DNA from: Thiosymbion sp942492625
GTDB taxonomy: Bacteria; Pseudomonadota; Gammaproteobacteria; Chromatiales; Chromatiaceae
Assembly: GCA_942492625.1 (NCBI GenBank)
Contig: CALOFM010000002.1
Location: 1 to 64,000, forward strand
Length of the DNA: 64,000 nucleotides
Direction: 5' to 3'
Of this stretch, positions 18,977 to 26,838 are shown in pieces. The position numbers and the translations under genes are program-made. The notes beneath the pieces were generated by a model. The model made no database searches. It had not been told where the DNA came from and saw only the letters and a list, made by a program, of their open reading frames with translations. Position 1 is the first letter of the stretch; every line of letters begins with the position of its first letter.

Positions 18977-19112
18977 AGAAAAGGAGGGTTTTCTTTACTA
19001 TCTCCTGCTGCCACCGTTTTCCTTGTATCAGGGGCATAAGAAGGGCAATCTATCCGGTAAAGAAAACAACAGAAACCTTTTCACATCAGCGGCGGGTTTC
19101 TTTACTGGAAGG
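18972..19112 (+). promoter_or_regulatory. Putative res recombination site of the resolvase
   Basis: 18972-18999 is a 28-bp dyad, AGTAAAGAAAA, six bases, TTTTCTTTACT, the size of a resolvase crossover site I. The same motif recurs at about 19055 (GGTAAAGAAAACAACAGAAA) and inverted at about 19098-19110 (GGTTTCTTTACTGG). The intact serine resolvase starts 12 bases later. Arrangement of dimer sites next to the resolvase gene is typical of Tn3 elements. Confidence 0.6.
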
Positions 19113-19123
19113 AAGGGCCTCCC

Positions 19124-19690
19124 ATGAAGATCGGCTACGCACGCGTTTCGACCCTGGACCAGAACCCAGACATGCAGCGTGACGAGCTGAAAAAGGCCGG
19201 TTGCGAAAGTGTCATTGTCGATCAGGTCAGCGGTACCGTGGTCCGCCGTCCGGGATTAGCTGAGGTCAAGAAGCTTCTACGGGAAGGGGACACGCTTGTG
19301 GTGTGGCGTCTCGACCGTCTGGGCCGTTCCTTGCGCGATCTGATCGAGTGGGCGCAATGGCTCGAAGTGAAGGGCGTTGCTCTGCAAAGCCTCAAAGAAG
19401 ACATCGACACCACCACTCCGACCGGCAAGCTCACCTTCCATCTGTTCGGTGCTCTGGCGCAGTTCGAGCGTGATCTAATCCAAGAGCGCACACAAGCCGG
19501 TCTTGCCGCCGCGCGGGCGCGTGGGCGCAAGGGAGGTCGGCGTAAGGCCCTGGACCCCGACAAGCGGGTCTTGGCCATCGATCTTTACCAGCAGAAGAAG
19601 ATGTCGGTCGGCAAGATCTGCGAAGTCATGGGGATCTCAAAGCCCACCCTTTGCAGCTACGTGCGGGAAAGTCAGAAGGCGGTCGGTTAA
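19124..19690 (+). CDS. tnpR: Serine resolvase (Tn3 type), intact
   Basis: 188 residues: MKIGYARVSTLDQNPDMQRD with nucleophile Ser9, WRLDRLGRSLRDL with active-site arginines, AQFERDLIQERTQAGLAAAR helix E, and the C-terminal helix-turn-helix SVGKICEVMGISKPTLCSYV. It resolves transposon cointegrates at res sites; candidate sites lie just upstream (18972-19112). No intact transposase lies beside it, so it is the survivor of a decayed transposon that also left the AbrB-PIN pair. Confidence 0.9.
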   Translation: MKIGYARVSTLDQNPDMQRDELKKAGCESVIVDQVSGTVVRRPGLAEVKKLLREGDTLVVWRLDRLGRSLRDLIEWAQWLEVKGVALQSLKEDIDTTTPTGKLTFHLFGALAQFERDLIQERTQAGLAAARARGRKGGRRKALDPDKRVLAIDLYQQKKMSVGKICEVMGISKPTLCSYVRESQKAVG

Positions 19691-20100
19691 CTCGATTGAC
19701 TGGTTCCCCAAGGCCCCAAGTCCGGACATTTGGCGACCGGGCAGGAACGGCGGTTTGAAGTTGGATAGCGGTCATTAGGCAGGGGGGTCGCCCGGGCGAT
19801 GGGCGACGCGAGACGCGACTGTATGCCGTACCGCGCATCATTTTTTGCGGAAGCCAGCGAAAGGAGTTGTCCGTACACGTTTCCAGCGCCACGAGGCAGC
19901 ACTTGAGTGGCCGGGGGTTGCGAGACTCGGCGGGGCAAAGTCGCAGGACATAATGCAGGCGAAGCCAACCTACCGGTAGCTTCGTCACTTGGGGCAATAT
20001 GCCGACCTGGCAGTCAGAAGGGGCGGCACGCCAACATCCACCATCACCGCGTGTACCTTGCAGACGTTTCAGTGGCTAAACCACCCCGGAGAACGCCCAA
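19691..20100. other. Intergenic, nothing recognised
   Basis: About 410 bases between the resolvase and the LysR regulator. No frame resembles a known protein and no terminal repeat or clear terminator was found. Confidence 0.4.
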
Positions 20101-21033
20101 TCAAGCCATGCCTTGAGGCTTCCGCATGGCCTCGTCGGCGGAATGCTGAAGCAGATAGTCGCGGAAGGCTTGGGCCACGATTGAAAGCTGCTTGCCCTCT
20201 GGATACACCACATACCAATGGCGCTTGATGGGAAAACCTTGCACATCGAGCAGGGTCAGCTTCGCTTCGTTTGTTTCAAACGGGAGCGTGTGCTGTGATA
20301 GCACCGAGATACCCAAGCCACCGATCACCGCCCGCTTGAGCGCCTCATTACTACCGAGCTCCATTCGCACTTGCATTTTCAACCCATGCTCAGCAAACAG
20401 ACGTTCCGCTGCCATGCGTGTACCCGAACCCGACTCGCGGGCAAGCATCGGCTGCTCCGCTAGTCGCTCGAGTGGAATAGTTTTCTCGCCTGCGAGTGGA
20501 TGGTCAATCGGCGCAACCACCACCAGCGGATTCTCCAGAAACGGCTCGGCACTGGTGGGAATCGCGTCCGGAGGCTGGCCAAAGATATAGAGGTCATCCT
20601 TATTTTCCGATATGCGTTGGAGCACCTGTTCTCGGTTGGACACCTTGAGTGAGACATCCACACCGGGGTACCGCTGACAAAACTTCCCCAACATCAGGGG
20701 TACGAAGTATTCCGCCGTCGTAACTACGGCCAGCCGCAGAGTCCCCTGCTTCAGACCCTTCGCATCGGCGATGGTCATCTGGAAACGGGCGAAGTGGTCG
20801 AAAATTTCGCACGCGAACTTGTGCAGGGAACGCCCGGCGTCGGTGAGATACAGCTTCTTGCCGATCTGCTCGAACAAGGGTAGGCCCACTGTATCGGTCA
20901 GTTTCTTGATCTGCATCGACACCGTAGGCTGGGTCAGGAAGAGTTCCTCTGCGGCGCGGGTGAAGCTGCCGTGGCGGACAATGGCGTTAAAGACCTCGAG
21001 CTGACGCAAGGTGGTGTGACGCATTCCAGGCAA
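20101..21033 (-). CDS. cbbR: LysR-type regulator, CbbR-like
   Basis: 310 residues. An N-terminal helix-turn-helix MRHTTLRQLEVFNAIVRHGS and RAAEELFLTQPTVSMQIKKL is followed by an effector domain with TTAEYFVPLMLGKFCQRYPG and ELGSNEALKRAVIGGLGISV. This resembles CbbR of chemoautotrophs, which activates Calvin-cycle genes and senses metabolites such as NADPH or RuBP. It is divergent from the class II aldolase gene, a usual cbbA neighbour. The second ATG (MRHTT, 21024) is an equally good start. The Rubisco genes are not in the window. Frame intact. Confidence 0.82.
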   Translation of the reverse strand: MPGMRHTTLRQLEVFNAIVRHGSFTRAAEELFLTQPTVSMQIKKLTDTVGLPLFEQIGKKLYLTDAGRSLHKFACEIFDHFARFQMTIADAKGLKQGTLRLAVVTTAEYFVPLMLGKFCQRYPGVDVSLKVSNREQVLQRISENKDDLYIFGQPPDAIPTSAEPFLENPLVVVAPIDHPLAGEKTIPLERLAEQPMLARESGSGTRMAAERLFAEHGLKMQVRMELGSNEALKRAVIGGLGISVLSQHTLPFETNEAKLTLLDVQGFPIKRHWYVVYPEGKQLSIVAQAFRDYLLQHSADEAMRKPQGMA

Positions 21034-21054
21034 TCCCCAAGCTAATGTATAGAC

Positions 21055-21073
21055 ATCTATCTATAGCATAGAT
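21055..21073 (+). promoter_or_regulatory. Candidate LysR-type (T-N11-A) operator
   Basis: ATCTATCTATAGCATAGAT forms a 6-bp dyad with a 7-base spacer containing T-N11-A. It lies in the AT-rich divergent region between cbbR and the aldolase gene, where a CbbR site is expected. Longer, imperfect symmetry extends on both sides. Confidence 0.4.
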
Positions 21074-21233
21074 ATGTATATTTGATTTCTTTCTATATAT
21101 ATGAGCCCTTAAGATGCTTCTCGAGGCAACGCGGGGGCGGGGTGGCCCACGAGCACTTTGAATAAGTGCAGCGTTGGACTGGGCGCTGCGCGTTGTAGCC
21201 CCGGTTGTCCCGGCTTACCCCGAAGGAGGAAAG

Positions 21234-22329
21234 ATGCCGCTGGTTGACATGAAGACATGCTCCATCACGCCCACCATAACCGCTACGCGGTCGGGGCGTT
21301 CGATCTCGTAAGCCTGGATTTCCTGGAAGGAATCCTGCGCGCTTGTGAAGGTACGCGCGCGCAGAGGTCCCGGTCGCCATCCACATGGATCATGGGGCAT
21401 CCTTCGAGTCGGCGGTACGGGCCATCAACCGCGGCTGCAATGGCGTGATGGTGGACGCCTCGCAGGTAGACTTTGCGAGCAACGTGGCGCTCACCAGGCG
21501 CGTCGCCGAGATGGCGCACGCCTGCGGCGTCGCGGTGAAAGGTGAGCTCGGCTACGTCGCCGGCGTGGAGGGCGAGGATGCCGAGAGGCACCCGGGCGAG
21601 GTCGTTTACACCTCGGTCGAGGAGGCGCGCGCCTATGTCGAGCAGACGGGGGTGGATTGCCTGGCAGTATCCATCGGCACGGTTCACGGGCGCATGCGCG
21701 GGCGGCCCGAACTCGACTTTGACCGGCTCGCCCAGATCAACGAATCGCTGCGCATTCCCCTGGTGATCCACGGCGGCACCGGTTTGAGCGATGAGCAATA
21801 CCACCGGCTGATCGAAAACGGGGTCACGAAGATCAATTACTTCACGGCGCTGTCCGATTCCGCGGCGGGTGAGATTCGGGCGGCCGAAGCGCGCAATGCG
21901 GGTGGTGGCTATACCGGCCTGCTCAAGGGCGTACGCAGTGCCATCCAGGCTGAGGTCGAGCGCATGAACCATCTGTTCGGCTCCGCCGGGCAGGCCGAGG
22001 GGGCTCTCGCGGGCGCCCGTCTCTGGCACCCCGTCGCGCATCTCATCCTATACAACACCAGCGGCGCGGACGAGGCCGGGGTGGAGGCCATGATGGCGCG
22101 GGGGCGGGAGGTGCTTTCTGGGATACCGGGTGTGCGGCGCGTTGCCACCGGCCGTGCCGTCAAAACGGACGCGCAGTACCGCTGTTGCTGGATCATCGAG
22201 TTTGCGAGCGAGAAGGTCATAGACAGCTACCGCGACCATGCCGATCACGTGGCCTTCGCAGCCGGACTGTTCCGTCCCATCGCTGGGGAGCGCCTGAGCA
22301 TCGACTACAGGCTCACGGAGCGAGATTAG
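21234..22329 (+). pseudogene. cbbA: Class II fructose-bisphosphate aldolase with C-terminal Dabb domain, broken
   Basis: RBS AAGGAGGA precedes ATG at 21234. MPLVDMK is followed by loss of one base (before DMLHHAHHNRYAVGAFDLVS), and at GTRA a deletion with frame change removes ~30 residues before EVPVAIHMDHGASFESAVRA. The rest is open: zinc-binding His in IHMDHG, Glu in VKGELGYVAGVEG and VYTSVEEARAY, LAVSIGTVHG, IPLVIHGGTGLSDEQYHRLI and INYFTALSD. Unusually, residues WHPVAHLILYNTSGADEAGV to the end look like a stress-responsive A/B-barrel (Dabb) domain fused after the aldolase. Two lesions suggest recent inactivation. Confidence 0.75.
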
Positions 22330-22485
22330 ATGCCCATGCCTGGCTCGCGCTGCCAACGTGGAGAGAGCCAAGGGTGAGATTTTTGTCGCATCTGGACGCG
22401 AGGTCGGAGCCCGTGCAACGGGCTTCATCGAGGTGATTCAAGAGAGCTTTTTCAACCGGAGAGTTAGTCCAGGAGACGGTTGCTG

Positions 22486-23523
22486 ATGAGCCAAACTACC
22501 AAGACCATCGTCGCACGGCAACGGATACTATTGCAGAGCTGGCTCGCCGGCCCGATGCAGAGGTTTGCAGCCGATTGCGCCCGCGTCTGGCCCGAGCGCC
22601 CGGCGCTGGAGCAATGCTTGGCAGGGGGGCTCCACGCCCTTCCTTGGTGCAAGCACCTCTTTGTCCTCGACGGCAGTGACCGACAGCTCACGGCCAACGT
22701 GAGCCCCGCCGGGCTGCTGCTGGACTACTTCGGGCGCGACCGCAGCGGGCGGCCCTACTTGAGCCACGCCCTGGCCGGCGATGCCTTCTCGCTGTCCGAT
22801 GCCTACATCAGCCGCAATGCGCGGCGGCCTTCGCTGACCGCCGTGCAACGCATCCTGGACGACAGCGGCGCCTTACTCGGTTTCCTCGGCGCCGACTTCG
22901 ACCTACGGGAGCTGCCCCTGACCCGCGAGCTCTATTCGCAGCCGGAACAATGGCTGCAGCTCAAAGGCGATCCGGCGATTCGGGGCGGCCTGTTCTTTCA
23001 GCAGCGGGTCGAGAGCCTCCTGGACCAGCACATCGACGAGGTGCTGGACCTGCTCACCGAGCTGATTGCCGTCCATGGCGTGTTCCACAGCAAACTGCAC
23101 TTCTCCAGCTCTCGGGCGACCCTCTGGCTGATCGATGACCCGTTCCGCTACCGCATCCTGGACTTCGACGATCTGTCCGACCCCGGGATATGTCTCGCCT
23201 ATCCGCGGCACTCTTATCCGCAGGACGCGGTCATCCCGCCGCCGCGCATCAAGGAGGTGCTGAATCGGTTCCGGGAGCTTCGGTTCATCGACGAAAACAT
23301 CTATCTGCGCTCGGGGTCGTTGAACATCTTCAACGGAACTGTCGGGCTCAATTTCTCCTGCGACGGCTCCCACTACATGCCCTGGAGCGACTTCCTATCT
23401 ATGGGCTTGGACTTCTGGATCGGCAGTGGGGCTATCTGTGCCGTCGACGATGGGGCTGTATGTGAGACGTCCGGCGCTCGAATGCCGACGGCGCAAGCGC
23501 CCGAAACGAAGGGGGGTTCATGA
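22486..23523 (+). CDS. PDC-sensor (Cache-like) domain protein
   Basis: 345 residues from ATG 22486, with AGGAGA nine bases upstream. LPWCKHLFVLDGSDRQLTAN, FGRDRSGRPYLSHALAGDAF and LSDAYISRNARRPSLTAVQR, then LLGFLGADFDLRELPLTREL are typical of a PDC/Cache ligand-binding domain, usually periplasmic, but here no transmembrane helix or signal peptide is evident. The second half is less clear. It follows the aldolase gene in the same direction. Function unknown; a soluble small-molecule sensor is a guess. Confidence 0.65.
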   Translation: MSQTTKTIVARQRILLQSWLAGPMQRFAADCARVWPERPALEQCLAGGLHALPWCKHLFVLDGSDRQLTANVSPAGLLLDYFGRDRSGRPYLSHALAGDAFSLSDAYISRNARRPSLTAVQRILDDSGALLGFLGADFDLRELPLTRELYSQPEQWLQLKGDPAIRGGLFFQQRVESLLDQHIDEVLDLLTELIAVHGVFHSKLHFSSSRATLWLIDDPFRYRILDFDDLSDPGICLAYPRHSYPQDAVIPPPRIKEVLNRFRELRFIDENIYLRSGSLNIFNGTVGLNFSCDGSHYMPWSDFLSMGLDFWIGSGAICAVDDGAVCETSGARMPTAQAPETKGGS

Positions 23524-23545
23524 ACGAAACGAAGGGGGGTTCATG
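23501..23545 (+). repeat. Tandem 22-bp duplication spanning stop and start codons
   Basis: GAAACGAAGGGGGGTTCATG occurs twice in tandem. Each copy contains the purine run AAGGGGGG followed by ATG. One copy supplies the stop of the PDC-sensor gene, the other the ribosome site and start of the next short frame. Confidence 0.6.
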
Positions 23546-23674
23546 AATGGGGATGCGGTCAGCCCTCCAAACGGCTCGATTACGCAGGAGAGTCTACCCG
23601 GAACCGACCGGTACGCAACGCACAAGCCTGTCGTGTTGATCGGAGGTGCCCCGGGGTGTGGCAAGACGACCTAG
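23543..23674 (+). pseudogene. P-loop NTPase stump
   Basis: From MNGDAVSPPNGS the frame reaches HKPVVLIGGAPGCGKTT, a Walker A motif, then TAG; GYQELLPCSLERR follows in frame after the stop. The G run upstream serves as ribosome site. Only the nucleotide-binding start of the protein survives; the family cannot be named. Confidence 0.45.
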
Positions 23675-23963
23675 GGCTATCAAGAGCTTCTCCCTTGCTC
23701 GCTTGAAAGGCGGTGTTCCTGCTGCGCCCATGTGTTTCTCGTGTTTCATCGAGTCCTCGAAATCCCGCAGGGTCCTGCGGTCGCAAAGGCCAGTTTCATA
23801 TACATAGATTAAAATCTATCGATACGATATTAAACATTTATTATTAATTATGCGCGAATCTGGGCAGAATCACAGTCGTACCACGATGGTAGTGATTCGC
23901 CGAACGGCACATGCCGGTGCTGCATACGTCAATCCGATACATATAGGACCCGAGGATATTGTC

Positions 23964-24146
23964 ATGATTCTTGTTTCCCTACTGTTGATTTCCATCCTCT
24001 CCACCCTGACGGCTTTCGTACTGGGCTCGCTGGTCCTGGAGGCCTTTTCGGCCATACGAAGCACGGCTGCGGCATGGGGCTTGCCGTGTGGGTGCATAGC
24101 CCTCCCTCAGCGGATGCCGGTGCCGGTGCACGCGCGCCCGACGTGA
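23964..24146 (+). CDS. Possible small membrane protein
   Basis: MILVSLLLISILSTLTAFVL with GSLVLEAFSA gives one convincing transmembrane helix (residues ~2-28), preceded by GAGGA-like purines. The C-terminal half is low-complexity and runs up to a Tn3 fragment, so the gene may be truncated. AT-rich DNA upstream (23780-23960) could hold its promoter. Low certainty. Confidence 0.3.
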   Translation: MILVSLLLISILSTLTAFVLGSLVLEAFSAIRSTAAAWGLPCGCIALPQRMPVPVHARPT

Positions 24147-24156
24147 GGCTGAGACC

Positions 24157-24387
24157 AGCCTGCTCGGCGTGCTCAAGGAGATCGATCTGCGCGTCGGCTT
24201 CACCGAGTCCTTCAAGACGTTGGCCAGCCGCGAGGTCATGCCACGCGAGCAACTGCAGTAGCGCCTGCTGCTCTGTCTCTACGGCCTGGGCACCAACGCC
24301 GGACTGAAGCGTATGGCCGCGAGCAATCGGACGGTCAGCTATCGCGATCTGCTCTACGTGCGCCGGCGCTTCATCGCAAGCGTTTGA
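24157..24387 (+). pseudogene. tnpA: Tn3-family transposase, internal fragment
   Basis: SLLGVLKEIDLRVGFTESFK, then LASREVMPREQLQ, TAG at 24259-24261 (relatives have Gln), RLLLCLYGLGTNAGLKRM and YRDLLYVRRRFIASV with TGA. This is ~77 codons from the middle of a Tn3 transposase, equivalent to the start of the third frame of the gene at 14338-17239. Both ends are lost. Confidence 0.75.
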
Positions 24388-24552
24388 CGCTTCGTGCAGA
24401 CCCGCACTTGACGACAACGAAGGGCAGCGCGTCGCTGATCAGAGCGGCGATCGACAGCCCGGATCGGTTTTCGCCTGTGCTGAGCACCCGCTGTGCCCGC
24501 GCGATGCACAGGTTGATTTCACGCCGGAAAATGACACTTACGCCCACTTACT

Positions 24553-26031
24553 ATGCCACAGCCCCTAACCCTATCGCGTGCCGCCAAGCTGGCCGGAGTC
24601 ACTCGCAGCGAGTTACAGGAAACCCTGCGCAAGAGCGGCCTGAACATGTTCGAAGGCAAAATCGCTATCGGCGATCTGTTGTCGCTGTACCCCGAGATCG
24701 ATCTCGAACGAGACCCGGTATTCGAACGGATAAAGCGCATCAAAGAGACGGCGCGGCCAAAGCGTGAATACAGCGACGGCTGGATTCCGCAACCGGACGT
24801 GTTGTTGGCGCGACTCAAAGAGATGCAGTCGGTGCTCGTTCGCACGAAGGCCGCTTTGAATCGGGGAGAGGTGCGGTTCGAAGAAATCGTACAGCGCCTG
24901 CAGGAGATCAGCGCGAGCGCCGAGCCGGCGACGCGCACCCGGCTGGATGCCCTGCGCGAGAGCCTCACCGCCCGCCAGCAGGGGCCGTCCCTCGAGGCCG
25001 ATGTTCGCGCGGAGATCTTCGCCCGGGATACCTTCCTGAAGCTACTCGCCGCCAAAGTGAAACTCAAACCGAGCGGTCATGAATACGTCGTCGAGGGCAA
25101 GGAGAGCCTGCTCGATGCCGCCCTGCGCGCCGGGCTCCACATGGACTACGGCTGCTCCAGCGGCAACTGCGGTACCTGCAAGTGCCGTATCCTGTCCGGG
25201 CAGGCGACTCGGTTACGCGAACACGATTACGTCCTCAGCGCCCATGAGCAGGAGGACGGCTATCTCCTCGCCTGCTCTTGGACCGCCGTTACCGACCTGG
25301 TGATCGAGGCCCACGAAGCCACCAGCCCGGCGCAGCTCCCGGTGCAAGAGGTTCGTGCCACGGTGCAACGCATCGAGCACTTGGGCCCCGAGGGTGCGCT
25401 GTTGCACCTGAAAACACCGCGCACGCATTCCCTGCGTTTCATGTCGGGACAGACCGTACGCCTGACCAACGAGGATGGGGCCAGCCGGATCTATCCGGTC
25501 GCCTCCTGTGCCTGTGACGGTCGGCATCTGCTGTTTCTGATCCGGCGCCGGGCCGATGACGACTTCGGCCAGTCGGTGCTTGCCGACAGCATCATTGGCC
25601 AGATGGTTCGTATCGACGGGCCGATGGGTGATTTCGTGCTGCAGGAAGATTCCATTGCCCCCTGTGTGCTGATCGCAGGCGGCGAGGGCATCGGTTATGT
25701 AAAGAGCCTGCTGGAGCACGCGATCGCCATCGACAATGCGGACTGGCTGCACGTCTACCTGATGCACGAGCCGGCTTGGGGCGACAAGGTTCTCAACCTT
25801 TTCCGGTCCTGGGAGGACGCGTTGGAGAATTTCCGCTTGACCAGGCTGCCGCAGCAAACCGAAGCGTCCTCGCTTTATTCACTGTTGCAAGACGATCATC
25901 CCGATCTGGACAAGTGCCACCTCTATGTCGCCGGACCGGACCAACTCGTCGGTCCCCTCGCTCGAACGCTCAAGGACAATAGCGAAGGCACAGCAAGTGA
26001 CGCGAACATGCGCGTGATTGCCGTGGATTGA
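24553..26031 (+). CDS. 2Fe-2S ferredoxin / FAD / NAD(P)H oxidoreductase
   Basis: 492 residues. An N-terminal helix-turn-helix-like stretch (TLSRAAKLAGVTRSELQETL) and helical linker of ~165 residues precede a plant-type 2Fe-2S domain with C201-x4-C206-x2-C209 (MDYGCSSGNCGTCKCRIL) and C241. An FAD domain (LRFMSGQTVRLTNEDGASRI, a variant of the RxYS loop) and an NAD domain (CVLIAGGEGIGYVKSLLEHA) follow. It should pass electrons from NAD(P)H through FAD to the cluster and an unknown oxygenase or other partner. The HTH-like N-terminus is unusual for this family. Frame intact; no operon partner is left. Confidence 0.8.
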   Translation: MPQPLTLSRAAKLAGVTRSELQETLRKSGLNMFEGKIAIGDLLSLYPEIDLERDPVFERIKRIKETARPKREYSDGWIPQPDVLLARLKEMQSVLVRTKAALNRGEVRFEEIVQRLQEISASAEPATRTRLDALRESLTARQQGPSLEADVRAEIFARDTFLKLLAAKVKLKPSGHEYVVEGKESLLDAALRAGLHMDYGCSSGNCGTCKCRILSGQATRLREHDYVLSAHEQEDGYLLACSWTAVTDLVIEAHEATSPAQLPVQEVRATVQRIEHLGPEGALLHLKTPRTHSLRFMSGQTVRLTNEDGASRIYPVASCACDGRHLLFLIRRRADDDFGQSVLADSIIGQMVRIDGPMGDFVLQEDSIAPCVLIAGGEGIGYVKSLLEHAIAIDNADWLHVYLMHEPAWGDKVLNLFRSWEDALENFRLTRLPQQTEASSLYSLLQDDHPDLDKCHLYVAGPDQLVGPLARTLKDNSEGTASDANMRVIAVD

Positions 26032-26094
26032 CCCCGGCGCAACGCGTTTTGCCAGAGCGGGAGCCCTTGCTTCAGTACGACCTCTTCCGTCTGT

Positions 26095-26838
26095 ATGCCA
26101 CTGCGATTCCCGACCGGAAGTTACGGCTTCACACGTCAAAGCTCACTCGGCGACATCCGCTGCACCGACGGCGGTAGCCGCGGCAACCGCGCCGCTGTTA
26201 CGCTCGGCGAGCGGACTGTAGCCGACAGGCCGTTCGCGGGCCCGTTGGGCGAGCTCGAACCGGTGCACCTGGAAGTGGTGACGGAAGCTTCCGAGGTGGG
26301 GCTTTGGAATGAATATGTCGAGCGTTTCCACCCCCTGGGCTACAAGGGCGCCTTCGGCTACCGGCTGCGTTACTTCATCCGCTCGGGCGCCCAGCGCTTG
26401 GGCTGTGTCCTGCTGGCCGGCGCCGCCAAAGCCATCGCGGTGCGTGACCGCTGGATTGGCTGGGACGAACGGGTGAGGCTGCGCAACCTGCCCTGGGTTA
26501 TCAACAACAGTCGATTTCTGATCTTTCCCCACGTTCGGGTTCCGCACTTGGGCAGCCATGTGCTGGGGCAGTTGGCCCGGCAGGTGGCGGCGGATTGGCA
26601 GCGTCAAAGGGGATTCTCCCCGCTGCTGATGGAGACCTTCGTGGACCCGCGGCGGTATGCCGGCACCTGCTACCGGGCGCGCGGCTGGGAGCGGCTCGGC
26701 GAGACCAGCGGCCGCGGGCTGGCACGACCTGGAAAGTCCTACCGAAGCACCTCGCGGCTGGTGTTGGCCAAGCCCTTGGACAGCAATTTCCGCCAGCTCC
26801 TGTGCGCCGCGCCGTTGCCGGGTAGGAGGGTGCAATGA
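26095..26838 (+). CDS. DUF4338 (DruA-like) protein coupled to a transposase
   Basis: The homologous part starts near FAGPLGELEPVHLEVVTEAS; the residues before it look non-native, so the N-terminal winged-helix part seen in the copy at 55120 may be missing. Core: RFHPLGYKGAFGYRLRYFIR, RWIGWDERVRLRNL, WVINNSRFLIFPHVRVPHLG and LMETFVDPRRYAGTCYRARG, matching DUF4338, the DruA family of Druantia defence. The stop overlaps the start of the transposase gene (ATGA at 26835-26838), so the two are likely translationally coupled. No other Druantia genes are present. Role in transposition is an inference. Confidence 0.75.
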   Translation: MPLRFPTGSYGFTRQSSLGDIRCTDGGSRGNRAAVTLGERTVADRPFAGPLGELEPVHLEVVTEASEVGLWNEYVERFHPLGYKGAFGYRLRYFIRSGAQRLGCVLLAGAAKAIAVRDRWIGWDERVRLRNLPWVINNSRFLIFPHVRVPHLGSHVLGQLARQVAADWQRQRGFSPLLMETFVDPRRYAGTCYRARGWERLGETSGRGLARPGKSYRSTSRLVLAKPLDSNFRQLLCAAPLPGRRVQ

